Part shown: in pieces, positions 8,316-17,254 of the stretch
How positions within the stretch are numbered: position 1 is the first letter of the stretch
Layout of the letters: the number at the start of each line of letters is the position of its first letter
Origin: CALBZE01 sp036381255
GTDB taxonomy: Bacteria > Gemmatimonadota > Gemmatimonadetes > Longimicrobiales > RSA9
Length of the DNA stretch: 56,139 nt
Assembly: GCA_036381255.1 (NCBI GenBank)
Contig: DASVDG010000015.1
Location: 1-56,139 of the forward strand
Direction of reading: 5' to 3'
Made by a program: the position numbers and the translations under genes
Notes under the pieces: model-generated
Database searches by the model: none
Told to the model about the DNA's origin: nothing
Seen by the model: only the letters and a program-made list of their open reading frames with translations

Positions 8316-9328
8316 CCGACGTCGACCTGCTCATCGTCGGCGGCGGCCCGTGCGGGCTCGCGACGGCGATCTCGGCCCAGCGCGCCGGGCTGCGGTCGCT
8401 CGTGCTCGAGGGAGAAGCGGTGGTGAGCACCATCGCGCACTATCCGACGTACGTCCGATTCTTCTCGACGGCCGAGAAGCTTTCGCTGGGCGGACTCCCG
8501 TTCATCGTCGCGACGGAGAAGCCCTCGCGGCGTGACGCGCTCGCCTACTATCGCGGCGTGGTGAAGCACTTCGACATCCCCGTGCGGCAGTACGAGCGCG
8601 TGACCGCCATCGAGCGCGACGGGGAGGGCTTTCTCGTGCGCTCGAACTCGCGCGCCGAAGGCGAACGCAGCACGAGTGCGCGCGGCGTGGTCGTCGCCAC
8701 GGGCTACTTCGGTTCGCCGAATCGACTCGGCGTTCCCGGTGAAGCGTTGCCGCACGTGACGCACGTCTATCGCGAGGGCCACGAGGCCTTCGACCAGGAC
8801 GTGGTCGTCATCGGCGGCGGAAACTCGGCGGCCGAGGCGGCGCTCGACCTCTGGCGTTCGGGCGCTCGCGTCACGCTCGTGCACTTCGGTCCCACGTTCG
8901 ACAAGAAGATCAAGCCGTGGGTGTTGCCCGACTTCGTCAATCGCGAGAAGGAGGGGAGCATCGGGGCGCGTTGGGACAGCCGCGTCACCCGCATCGAGCG
9001 CGACGCCGTGTTCATTGCCGGGCCACGCGGTGAGGAGCGCCTGAAGGCGAGCTTCGTCTACGTGATGACCGGCTTCGCGCCGAACATGGAGCTCCTGCGC
9101 GCGGCCGGCGTCCCCATCGATGAGAAGACGGGCATTCCCGCCCACAATCCCGACACGCTGGAAACTTCGGTTCCGGGATTGTTCATCGCCGGCGTGGTCG
9201 TTGCGGGTTTCGACGCCAACAAGGTGTTCATCGAGAACGGCCGGTATCACGGCGACAAGATCGTCGCGCGGCTGCTCGGCAAGGAGCGACCGCCGGAACC
9301 GCGGCTGAGCGCGGAACTCGATACCTGA
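8312..9328 (+). CDS. YpdA/Bdr-like FAD-dependent pyridine nucleotide disulfide reductase
   Basis: 338 residues. The FAD motif GGGPCGLA is at 9-16 and a second dinucleotide motif GGGNSAAEAAL at about 165; near the C terminus are VPGLFIAGVVVAG and NKVFIENGRYHG. This layout and the isolated cysteine in GGPCG match YpdA, proposed bacillithiol disulfide reductases that recycle the oxidised thiol with NADPH. Whether this organism makes bacillithiol is not shown here. GTG 8312 overlaps the purA stop, which fixes the start. Confidence 0.75.
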   Translation: MTDVDLLIVGGGPCGLATAISAQRAGLRSLVLEGEAVVSTIAHYPTYVRFFSTAEKLSLGGLPFIVATEKPSRRDALAYYRGVVKHFDIPVRQYERVTAIERDGEGFLVRSNSRAEGERSTSARGVVVATGYFGSPNRLGVPGEALPHVTHVYREGHEAFDQDVVVIGGGNSAAEAALDLWRSGARVTLVHFGPTFDKKIKPWVLPDFVNREKEGSIGARWDSRVTRIERDAVFIAGPRGEERLKASFVYVMTGFAPNMELLRAAGVPIDEKTGIPAHNPDTLETSVPGLFIAGVVVAGFDANKVFIENGRYHGDKIVARLLGKERPPEPRLSAELDT

Positions 9329-9343
9329 TAAATTCAGTCAGCC

Positions 9344-9442
9344 AGTCTGCTAGTGTGCTAGTCTGCTAGCGGGTCAACCTGCTGTTGCTAGCAACTGCCG
9401 GTGCCCCGCTAGCGAACTAGCCGACTAGCGAACTAGCCGACT
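9344..9442. repeat. CTAG-rich inverted array of 8-bp units
   Basis: The spacer between the reductase and glyQS holds three 8-mer units of type AGTSTGCT plus AGCGGG (9344-9373), then a 12-bp palindrome GTTGCTAGCAAC (9384-9395), then five units of type ACTAGCSG in the opposite sense (9404-9442). The two halves are imperfect reverse complements and could fold into a long hairpin. CTAG occurs eight times in about 100 bp, although that tetramer is normally scarce in bacteria. No gene or known element matches. Confidence 0.8.
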
Positions 9443-9481
9443 GCGGTATAGCCGACTGCAGCACTTACCCAAGAGCTCCAC

Positions 9482-10819
9482 ATGCCACAGCCAGACGTCA
9501 TGGAAAAGCTCGTGTCGCTCTGCAAGCGGCGCGGCTTCATCTTTCAATCATCCGAGATCTATGGCGGCACCGGGTCCGTGTGGGATTACGGCCCGCTTGG
9601 GGTGGAGCTCAAGAAGAACCTGAAGGACCGTTGGTGGCACGCCATGGTGCGCGCCCGCGACGACATCGAGGGGCTCGACGCCGCCATCCTCATGCACCCG
9701 CGCGTGTGGGAGGCCAGCGGCCACGTCGCCGGCTTCACCGACCCGCTCGTCGACTGCCGCAACTGCAAGAAGCGCTTTCGCGCCGACGACCCGAAGATCA
9801 AGGGCACGCCCGGCACGCCTGACGCCCAATGCCCCGCCTGCGGCATGAAAGGCACGTTGTCGGAAGCGCGCATGTTCAACCTCATGTTCAAGACGTTCAT
9901 GGGGCCGGTGGAGGACAGCGCGTCCGTGGTCTACCTGCGCCCGGAAACGGCGCAGGGCATCTACGTGAACTTCCTGAACGTCCAGCAGTCGACGCGCCAG
10001 AAGGTGCCCTTCGGCATTGCGCAGATCGGCAAGGCGTTCCGTAACGAGATCACACCGGGAAATTTCATCTTTCGAACACGCGAGTTCGAGCAGATGGAGA
10101 TGCAGTTCTTCGTCGAGCCCGGCACGGACGAGGAGTGGTTCGAATACTGGAAGGCGCGGCGGATGGAGTGGGTTCTGTCGCTGGGGATCCGGGGCGACAG
10201 GGTCCGGTTCCACCAGCACTCGCCCGAGGAGCTGGCGCACTACGCGAAGGCGGCGTTCGACATCGAGTACGCGTTCCCGTTCGGCTGGCAGGAGTTCGAG
10301 GGGATCCACAACCGGACCGACTTCGACCTGGGCCGGCACCAGGAGTACTCGGGGAAGCGGCTCGAATACATCGACCCGATCGACCGCGACAAGCGATACA
10401 TTCCGTACGTGATCGAGACATCGGCGGGCGCGGACCGCACGACGCTGGTCGTGCTCGCGGACGCGTACCGCGAGGAGGAGGTCGAGGGCGAGTCGCGGGT
10501 CGTGCTCGGGCTGCACCCGCGGCTGGCGCCGATCAAGGCGGCGATCCTGCCGCTGGTCCGGAAGGATGGACTGCCGGAGGTCGCCGAGCGGCTGCACCGG
10601 GAGTTCCGCGAGGCCGGCGTCCCGTCGCAGTACGACGACAGCGGTTCGATCGGCAAGCGCTACCGCCGGCAGGACGAGGCCGGAACGCCGTTCGCGGTGA
10701 CCGTGGACGGCCAGACGCTCGAGGATGACACGGTCACGGTCCGCGACCGCGACACGCTGCGGCAGGAGCGGGTCGGCCTGGACCGGGTGCTGGCGTACGT
10801 CCGGGAACGCATCGGCTGA
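9482..10819 (+). CDS. glyQS: glycine--tRNA ligase, single-chain dimeric type
   Basis: 445 residues of class II synthetase, charging tRNA-Gly with glycine. The zinc-binding insertion (CRNCKKRF and CPACGMKG) is at about 85-125, motif 2 with EITPGNFIFRTREFEQME at about 190-208, and the C-terminal anticodon-binding domain begins near 340 (RLAPIKAAILP). The protein is complete in length and motif order. Codon choice changes sharply near 10.15 kb (residue about 222): before it Arg is almost always CGC and Ala mostly GCC; after it CGG and GCG dominate. The gene may be a true mosaic or an assembly chimera. Confidence 0.93.
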   Translation: MPQPDVMEKLVSLCKRRGFIFQSSEIYGGTGSVWDYGPLGVELKKNLKDRWWHAMVRARDDIEGLDAAILMHPRVWEASGHVAGFTDPLVDCRNCKKRFRADDPKIKGTPGTPDAQCPACGMKGTLSEARMFNLMFKTFMGPVEDSASVVYLRPETAQGIYVNFLNVQQSTRQKVPFGIAQIGKAFRNEITPGNFIFRTREFEQMEMQFFVEPGTDEEWFEYWKARRMEWVLSLGIRGDRVRFHQHSPEELAHYAKAAFDIEYAFPFGWQEFEGIHNRTDFDLGRHQEYSGKRLEYIDPIDRDKRYIPYVIETSAGADRTTLVVLADAYREEEVEGESRVVLGLHPRLAPIKAAILPLVRKDGLPEVAERLHREFREAGVPSQYDDSGSIGKRYRRQDEAGTPFAVTVDGQTLEDDTVTVRDRDTLRQERVGLDRVLAYVRERIG

Positions 10820-10824
10820 GGGAG

Positions 10825-12306
10825 ATGGATCCGGGGTTCGTTCGTCGGGTCGAGGAGTTCTGGGCCGTGCTCGGCCGCGAGCAGTACCACGCGCTCGCGG
10901 GGCTGACGGCGCGGCCGGCGCTGGCCGCCGTCTACGAGCGCTACGGCGACCTGTTCCGGACGGACACGCTCTCGGCGCTGGCGGACGCCGAGCGCGCGGC
11001 GGCGGGAGATGCGCGGCGGCGCTTGCGCGCGCTGCGCGAGTTCCTGATCACGAGCGCGGCGGAGCGCGCGGCGGCGGACGTGATCGACCGCCGGCTGGCG
11101 TGGGAGGCGGCGACGCATCTCGAGGTCGGCGGCGAGCGGATCCCGCTGCGCCAGGCGGCCCGGGCGCTGGCGAACGCGTCGGATCCCAACGTGCGCCGCG
11201 CGATCGAGGCCGCGCGGCTGGCGGCGCTCCGCGAGGTCGAGCCGATCGACCGGGACCGCTTCGAGCGGGACTGGGACACGTTCCGCCTGGCCGGCGGCGG
11301 GCCGCGCGAGGCGTGGGAGTCGCTGACGGGGATCGACCTCGGCGCGCTCGCGGCGGCCGCGCGCACGCTGCTCGACGAGACCGAGGCCATCTACCGCGAC
11401 CTGCTGACGTACGAGCTGCCGCGACGCCTGGGCGTCACGCTGGGCGAGGCGATCGCGGCGGACCGGCTGCGGCTCGAGCGCGCGCCGTGGCTCGATGCGC
11501 GGTTCGGCGCCGCGGACCCCGTCGCCGTCGCGCGGCGGCAGCTCCGGGAGCTCGGGTGGGACGTCGAGGCCGGCGGCCGCATCGCGCTCGACCTCGAGGC
11601 GCGCCCGGCGAAGGCGTCACGCGCGTTCTGCTCGGTGATCCGCGTGCCCGACGAGGTCGTGCTCGTGGTGTCGCGGTCGGGCGGGTGGCGCGACTGGTAC
11701 GCGTTCTTCCACGAGCTGGGCCACGCGCAGCACTTCGCACGCGTCGACGCCGCGCTGCCGTTCGAGGACCGCGCACTCGGCGACACCTCGGTCACCGAAG
11801 GGTACGCCCGCCTCTTCGACCGGCTCCCCGCGCACGCGGCCTGGCTCAGACGCTATCTCGGCTTCGCCGGCGACGAGCTCGCCGAGTTCATCCGACTCGC
11901 CGCGCTGCTCGACCTGCTCCAGCTCCGCCGCCAGGCCGGGAAGCTGCTGTACGAGACCGAGCTGCACGGCGCAGGACGTTTCGACGGCATGCCCGAGCTC
12001 TACGCCGAGCGCATGGCCGAGGCCACGCTGCTGCCGCACGACCCGGCCGCCTACCTGGACGACGTCGATCCGCACTTCTACTGCGCCCGCTACCTGCGCG
12101 CCTGGGCGCTCTCCGCGCTCCTGGCGGAGCGACTGCGCGAGACGTTCGACGAGGACTGGTACCGGAACCCGAGGAGCGCGCCGTTCCTCGAGGATCTGTT
12201 CGCCCGCGGCCAGGCCGAGGACGGCGATGCCCTGGCGAAGCGGCTGGGCGAGGAGCGGCTGACGTTCGACCGCGTCCGCGTCCAGCTCGAAGAGGCGATC
12301 GTTTAG
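10825..12306 (+). CDS. M3-like zinc metallopeptidase
   Basis: 493 residues, largely helical. HELGHAQHF gives the HExxH zinc site (His 296, Glu 297, His 300), with the likely third ligand Glu 325 in TSVTEGYARLF. The helical N-terminal half and the C-terminal LxxYDV-like region (DVDPHFYCARYLRAW) resemble oligoendopeptidase/M3 or M32-type enzymes that cut short peptides in the cytoplasm. It lacks a signal peptide. It begins 5 nt after glyQS and is probably co-transcribed. Confidence 0.75.
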   Translation: MDPGFVRRVEEFWAVLGREQYHALAGLTARPALAAVYERYGDLFRTDTLSALADAERAAAGDARRRLRALREFLITSAAERAAADVIDRRLAWEAATHLEVGGERIPLRQAARALANASDPNVRRAIEAARLAALREVEPIDRDRFERDWDTFRLAGGGPREAWESLTGIDLGALAAAARTLLDETEAIYRDLLTYELPRRLGVTLGEAIAADRLRLERAPWLDARFGAADPVAVARRQLRELGWDVEAGGRIALDLEARPAKASRAFCSVIRVPDEVVLVVSRSGGWRDWYAFFHELGHAQHFARVDAALPFEDRALGDTSVTEGYARLFDRLPAHAAWLRRYLGFAGDELAEFIRLAALLDLLQLRRQAGKLLYETELHGAGRFDGMPELYAERMAEATLLPHDPAAYLDDVDPHFYCARYLRAWALSALLAERLRETFDEDWYRNPRSAPFLEDLFARGQAEDGDALAKRLGEERLTFDRVRVQLEEAIV

Positions 12307-12322
12307 CGGCGGGCCCGGCCAC

Positions 12323-12337
12323 GCGGCCTGCGGCCGC
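12323..12337 (+). terminator. short GC hairpin after the M3-like gene
   Basis: GCGGCC, loop TGC, GGCCGC: a perfect 6-bp stem shortly after the stop at 12306, with no T tract. The same TGC triloop recurs in the hairpins at the right end of the window. Confidence 0.35.
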
Positions 12338-12380
12338 CAGCATCGAATCACCGTTTCACCCATAGCGACAAGGAGGCAGA

Positions 12381-13877
12381 GTGGCCGAGCGGGTCCAGCA
12401 GTTCTCGAACCGGTGGGTCATGCTCGCGACCATGCTCGGCATGGCCGTGGGGACGGGGAACATCTGGAGGTTCCCCCGCGTCGCCGCGACGAACGGCGGC
12501 GGTTCCTTCCTGATCCCGTGGGTCATCTTCCTGGTCCTCTGGTCCATCCCCCTGATCCTCGTGGAGTTCACGGTCGGCAAGGAGACGCGGTCGGGGCCGG
12601 TCGGCGCGTTCGCGCGGCTGATCGGGAAGAAGTACGCGTGGATGGGCGCGTTCATCGCGTGGACGTCGACGGCGATCATGTTCTACTACTCGGTCGTCAC
12701 GGGGTGGTCGCTGCGCTACCTGGCGGCGTCGCTGACCGGCGAGCTGTCGGGCGCGGACCCGGGCGCGCTGTGGAACGCGTTCGCGTTCTCGGGCGACGCG
12801 CTGTGGTATCACGCCGCGGCGATGCTCCTCGCGGTGCTGGTGGTGGCGAAAGGCGTGAAGGGGATCGAGACGGCGAACAACATCATGATCCCGTCGTTGT
12901 TCGTGCTGCTCATCATCCTGGCGATCCGCGCGGTGACGCTGGACGGCGCGGGGAGCGGGCTGGCGTTCCTGTTCTCCGTGGACGTCGAGGCGCTGACGAA
13001 CTACGAGGTCTGGCTGGCGGCGCTGACGCAGAACGCGTGGTCGACGGGCGCCGGGTGGGGGATGATCACGGCGTACGCGATCTACCTGCGGAAGAACGAG
13101 GACACGGTCCTCAACGCGTTCGCGCTCGGCGTGGGCAACAACGTGGCCGGGCTGATCGCGGGGATCATGGTGTTGTGCACGATCTTCTCGATCCTGCCGA
13201 ATGCGGCCTCGGAGATCGTGGGCGCCGGGAACACGGGCCTGACGTTCATCTGGGCGCCGCAGCTGTTCTCGCAGATGCCGGCCGGTGGCTTCTTCATGGT
13301 GCTGTTCTTCCTCGCGCTCGCGTTCGCGGCGATCACGTCGCTGATCTCGATGGTCGAGCTGGCTGCGCGGGTGCTCGAGGATACCGGCATGTCGCGCGGC
13401 CGCGCGCTCGCGGTGGTCGGCGTCGCCGGCTTCGCGCTCGGCGTGCCGTCGGCGCTCTCCGAGGACGTGTTCAACAACCAGGACTTCATCTGGGGCGTCG
13501 CGCTGATGGTGTCCGGGCTGTTCTTCGCGTACGCCGTGCTCAAGTACGGCGTCGCGCGGTTCCGGGAGAAGCTGGTCAACACGGAGGACGCGGACCTCAA
13601 GATCGGCCGGTGGTGGGAGTGGGCGATCCGCCTGGCGATCGTGGAGGCCGCGGCGCTCGTCGTCTGGTGGTTCTGGGAAGAGGGTGGGATCCAGCAGGCG
13701 ATGGACGGCAACTGGGGTGCGCTGTTCGGCACCTACGGCATCGGCTGGGCGCTGGTGCAGTGGGGCGTCGCGCTGGCGGCGTTCATCGCGCTGAACGGCT
13801 GGCTGGTCCGGCGGCTCGAGGCACGCGGGGCCGGGACGACGGTGCCCGAGGGCGAGGTGCCGGCGTCGATCCCGTAG
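12381..13877 (+). CDS. sodium-dependent neurotransmitter-symporter-family transporter
   Basis: 498 residues with about twelve membrane segments. The family sodium/substrate motif in helix 1 is clear (GTGNIWRFPRVAATNGGG, about 22-39), as are helix 6-8 regions with NAWSTGAGWGMITAYA. SNF-family proteins import amino acids or related amines with sodium. The GTG start at 12381 is preceded by a strong AGGAGG at 12371-12376. The substrate cannot be read from sequence. Confidence 0.9.
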   Translation: MAERVQQFSNRWVMLATMLGMAVGTGNIWRFPRVAATNGGGSFLIPWVIFLVLWSIPLILVEFTVGKETRSGPVGAFARLIGKKYAWMGAFIAWTSTAIMFYYSVVTGWSLRYLAASLTGELSGADPGALWNAFAFSGDALWYHAAAMLLAVLVVAKGVKGIETANNIMIPSLFVLLIILAIRAVTLDGAGSGLAFLFSVDVEALTNYEVWLAALTQNAWSTGAGWGMITAYAIYLRKNEDTVLNAFALGVGNNVAGLIAGIMVLCTIFSILPNAASEIVGAGNTGLTFIWAPQLFSQMPAGGFFMVLFFLALAFAAITSLISMVELAARVLEDTGMSRGRALAVVGVAGFALGVPSALSEDVFNNQDFIWGVALMVSGLFFAYAVLKYGVARFREKLVNTEDADLKIGRWWEWAIRLAIVEAAALVVWWFWEEGGIQQAMDGNWGALFGTYGIGWALVQWGVALAAFIALNGWLVRRLEARGAGTTVPEGEVPASIP

Positions 13878-13886
13878 CGGGTCCGG

Positions 13887-14615
13887 ATGACGTTCGAAGC
13901 TTTCGACCGACTCGCCCGGCGGTATTGGGGCGAGATCCCGGACGCGTACAAGGAGGGTGTGGACGGATTGGTCGTGGAGCGGCGCGCGCTGCCGCACCCG
14001 ACGCTGGCCGACATCTACACGCTCGGCGAATGCGTGACGGAGGCGTACCCGTCCGAGTACGGCGGGCCGGAAACGATCCGGTCCGCCGTCGTGCTGTATT
14101 ACGGCTCGTTCCGGCGCCTGTCGCGGCTGGACCCGGAGTTCGACTGGGAGGACGAGCTGTGGGAGACGCTGACGCACGAGTTGAAGCACCACCTCGAGTG
14201 GCTGGCGGACGAGGATGCGCTGGAGGCGCTGGACTTCGCGGTCGACGAGAATTTCAAGCGCGTGGAGGGCGAGCCGTTCGATCCGTTCTTCTACCGGTCG
14301 GGCGAGGTCGCGGCGGAGGGGGTGTGGAAGGTCGAGCGCGACTATTTCCTCGAGCGGGAGTACGCGCCCGGGGCCGCGCCGGCGGGTGCGGCGCGGTTCG
14401 TGTGGCACGGCCGGGCCTACCGCGTCGCCGTGCCGGAGTCGCTCGGCGACGTCTGCTTCATCACGATCGAGGACGGGCTGGACGAGCCGCCGGACGGCGA
14501 GGTCTGTCTGGTGCTGGTGCGGCGGCAGCCGCTGCGTGAGGCGCTGGCCTCGCTGTTTCGCCGCCGTGCGGCCGCGGTGGTGGAGGCGGCGGGGCGGGCC
14601 GAGCCCGCGGAGTGA
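13887..14615 (+). CDS. minimal zincin-type metallopeptidase
   Basis: 242 residues. THELKHHLEWLADED supplies an HExxH site (His 97, His 101) followed by an acidic patch, the pattern of the small zincin family once called DUF1025 (PF06262). The rest has no named domain; the last 60 residues may be a separate beta-rich piece. No signal peptide is visible. It begins 9 nt after the symporter and converges on the S8 peptidase. Physiological substrates of this family are not known. Confidence 0.7.
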   Translation: MTFEAFDRLARRYWGEIPDAYKEGVDGLVVERRALPHPTLADIYTLGECVTEAYPSEYGGPETIRSAVVLYYGSFRRLSRLDPEFDWEDELWETLTHELKHHLEWLADEDALEALDFAVDENFKRVEGEPFDPFFYRSGEVAAEGVWKVERDYFLEREYAPGAAPAGAARFVWHGRAYRVAVPESLGDVCFITIEDGLDEPPDGEVCLVLVRRQPLREALASLFRRRAAAVVEAAGRAEPAE

Positions 14616-14652
14616 CGGCACGCGCGCGACACCCGCGGGCCCGGCCGATCCG

Positions 14653-16101
14653 CTAGAGGACGCCGTTCAACGCGTCCACGAAGCCGCGTCCGGAGTACGG
14701 GTCCTTTCCGGCGCCGGCCGCGGACTCGAGGAGCCGGGACCGGAGCTCGGCGGGCGGGATGTCGCTGTGGCGCTGGAGGATCAGCGCCGCGACGCCCGCG
14801 ACGGCGGGCGCGGCCATGCTCGTGCCGGCCGACCAGGAGTAGGAGGCGGTGCTGGTCGGCCCGCCGCGCACGGTGCTGACCACCATGTCGAAGACCCAGC
14901 AGGGCTGGACGATCGGGCCGATCGTCGTATCGACCGCGCAGAGGTCGTCGCCGGGGAGCGCGAAGTCGCCGCCGGGGCCGGCGATGTCGATCAGCGCGCG
15001 GCCGAAGTTCGTGTAGGACGCCGGGCGGTCGAAATCGGTGGCGCCGAGCGCCCACCCGAGCGGCGCGGTCGCGGCGACGGAGACGACGTGGCGGTTCGCC
15101 GCGGGCGTGAAGGTCAACGTCTTCAGCGAGTCGGTGTCGATCGCGTCGTTCCCCGCCGCGGCGATGACCAGGACGCCGCGCTTGTGCGCGTACGCGGTGG
15201 CCCGATCGATCGCCTTCATGAAGGCGTCGATCGCCTGTTTGAACGGCTTCAGCTTCTCGTCGAGGAGCGCGCCGAGGCTCATGTTGATGATGTCGGCGCC
15301 GGCGCCGCCCTCGGCGCGCGGGGTCGCGGCGTAGAGGATCCCTCCGAGGATCCAGTCGAAGTCGCCGGAGCCGCCGTGCAGGACTTTCACGCCGATGATC
15401 GTCGCGTCCGGGGCGATGCCGATCGTGCCGATCCCGTTGTCCTCCGCGGCGATGATCCCGGCCACGTGCGTGCCGTGCCAGAACGTGCCGAGGTCCTCGT
15501 TGAACGCGGTGCCGGGGACGAACGACGTCGATGCGGCGACGTCGAGGTTGTCGTCCAGGTCCACGTGCCGGTCGTGGATCCCGCCGTCGAGGACGGCGAC
15601 CCGCACCCCGGCGCCGGTGTAGCCGGCCGCCCAGGCCTCGGGTGCGTGGATCGCTCCGGGCGCCCACTGGAGCGCGTAGAACGTCTCGTCATCGCCGAAG
15701 CTCGCGGACTCCGCCGCATCGCCCGCCGCCTCCAGCACGGGCGACTCTTCGACCGGCTCGTGCCACTGGATCCGCAGGTTGGGGACGACCGCGTCGATCC
15801 CCGGGAGGCCGGCCGCACGCGCGTCGAACGCGGGATCGTCGGACCGGACGACCGCCACGCCGATCTGCGGATAGACCTGCCGCACGGCGCCGCCCGCCGC
15901 GCGCATCCGCGCCTCGAAGTCCGCGGGCAGCGCCTCGGTCGTGGCGATCACGAGGTAGTCGGAGCCGGCTGCGACCGCTGAAAACGACGGCGCGGTCGCA
16001 TCGGGCCCGGTCGGCGGGGCGGCGGTGTCGGCGCACGCCGTCACGACGAGGCCGAGTGCCGCGAGGAACGCCCCGGGGAGGATACGGGGATGGCGCTCCA
16101 T
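14653..16101 (-). CDS. S8 subtilisin-family serine peptidase, lipoprotein
   Basis: 482 residues. The start at 16101 is supported by AGGAGG a few bases upstream and by a clean lipoprotein signal (hydrophobic stretch ending VTAC). A short propeptide-like region precedes the catalytic domain. The triad is complete: Asp in VAVLDGGI (about 170), His in WHGTHVAG (about 210), Ser in SAGTSMAAP (about 427), with the oxyanion Asn in AAAGND. It is likely anchored on the outside of the cell and digests extracellular protein. It diverges from the gene at 16397. Confidence 0.9.
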   Translation of the reverse strand: MERHPRILPGAFLAALGLVVTACADTAAPPTGPDATAPSFSAVAAGSDYLVIATTEALPADFEARMRAAGGAVRQVYPQIGVAVVRSDDPAFDARAAGLPGIDAVVPNLRIQWHEPVEESPVLEAAGDAAESASFGDDETFYALQWAPGAIHAPEAWAAGYTGAGVRVAVLDGGIHDRHVDLDDNLDVAASTSFVPGTAFNEDLGTFWHGTHVAGIIAAEDNGIGTIGIAPDATIIGVKVLHGGSGDFDWILGGILYAATPRAEGGAGADIINMSLGALLDEKLKPFKQAIDAFMKAIDRATAYAHKRGVLVIAAAGNDAIDTDSLKTLTFTPAANRHVVSVAATAPLGWALGATDFDRPASYTNFGRALIDIAGPGGDFALPGDDLCAVDTTIGPIVQPCWVFDMVVSTVRGGPTSTASYSWSAGTSMAAPAVAGVAALILQRHSDIPPAELRSRLLESAAGAGKDPYSGRGFVDALNGVL

Positions 16102-16360
16102 GAACGCACCTCCTGGATTGTGGGGATCGGGGGTCGGCGGAGGGCCGGGATCCGCGCCGGACGCCGGAGGCGATGAAGCGCCGAACCGGAGCCCGCCGAC
16201 CGACGAGCGGAGCGGCTCGAGGGTGCCGGAGCCCGGCCCAGCGCCGGACCGGAGGAGTTGCCGAGGTCGCCGGGCCGCGCGGGCCGGGCGACGGCGTGCC
16301 CCAAGATGCCATGCCGGGTCCGGGCGATCAAGGTCGGCGTGAGGCGCGGCGCGCGGCGAG

Positions 16361-16389
16361 TGGACGCGGGCGGGCGCGGCGGCTATGAT
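16361..16389 (+). promoter_or_regulatory. promoter for a leaderless transcript
   Basis: -35 TGGACG (16361-16366), 17-nt spacer, -10 TATGAT (16384-16389). An in-frame ATG begins 7 nt after the -10 box, at the expected transcription start. Confidence 0.6.
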
Positions 16390-16396
16390 GGAGCGC

Positions 16397-17254
16397 ATGG
16401 GAGAGGGGATGCGGGAAGGTCCGGGCGCGGCCGTGCGGCTGACGCCGTACGAGCTGGTCTTCGGCTACGAAGCGTTCGAGGGCGACCGGTTCCCGGCGAT
16501 CGGGAGCGAGGTCGAGGCGCGTGGCGTGGACACGGGGGCGCCGGAGCGGTTCCTGGTGCTCGAAGCGGTGCAGTCGCTGCTGCGCGAGCTCGCGCCGGAC
16601 GAGGCGGGCGCGGACGTCTACGGGCGGTACGGCGCGCTGCTGTACCAGGCGTGGCATTTCTGGCGGTTCGGCCGGCGGCTCCTGGTGCTGGATCCGGAGC
16701 AGGCGCGGCGGCTGGTCGACGCGCGGTTCCCGGAGGTCGGCGCGTGGGAGCTGACGCCGCCGTACCCGGCGGGGTACGTGCAGCTCCCGCGGCACCTGTT
16801 CTGGGCGCGGACCGATGCATCGGCGCCGCCGGAGCCGGTGGACGGGTGGTTCTGGACGATGCTCGGGAGCGGCGACGCGGAGAGCCCGCCGTACGAGCGG
16901 ATCGACCTGCTGTTCGTGCTGGGGATGCGGCCGGACCGGGCGGGGTTCGGGACGGTGCCGGTCGCGGCGGCGCTGCACGGCGCGCCGGTCGGCCACTGGG
17001 CGGACGGGGAGGCGCGGCCGGAGGGCGGCGACTTCTCGAACGTGCTGCCGGGCGGCGAGCTCCAGGACTGGTACGCGCTGGTCACGGAGCAGGAAGCGCT
17101 GAAGCTGGCGTCGCGGACGTTCTGGCACCTGGCGTCGAACCCGGACGCGCTGAGCGCGGAGCAACGGGCGCCGGCGGGCCCGCCGCCGGGGCCGCACCGC
17201 TTCCCGCCGAGCGCGCTTGCATACCAGATGATCCTGCCGGTGGGCGATGGATAA
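16397..17254 (+). CDS. conserved-looking hypothetical protein, 285 aa
   Basis: No family recognised. The protein is cytoplasmic in composition, with many aromatic residues (YQAWHFWRFGRR, GWFWTMLG) and no signal peptide or metal motif. A predicted alpha/beta mix with a long proline-rich C terminus. I chose ATG 16397 because it sits at the predicted start point of the TGGACG/TATGAT promoter; ATGs at 16385 and 16388 would lie inside or before the -10 box. It overlaps polX by 8 nt, so it may be made together with that repair protein. Confidence 0.6.
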   Translation: MGEGMREGPGAAVRLTPYELVFGYEAFEGDRFPAIGSEVEARGVDTGAPERFLVLEAVQSLLRELAPDEAGADVYGRYGALLYQAWHFWRFGRRLLVLDPEQARRLVDARFPEVGAWELTPPYPAGYVQLPRHLFWARTDASAPPEPVDGWFWTMLGSGDAESPPYERIDLLFVLGMRPDRAGFGTVPVAAALHGAPVGHWADGEARPEGGDFSNVLPGGELQDWYALVTEQEALKLASRTFWHLASNPDALSAEQRAPAGPPPGPHRFPPSALAYQMILPVGDG

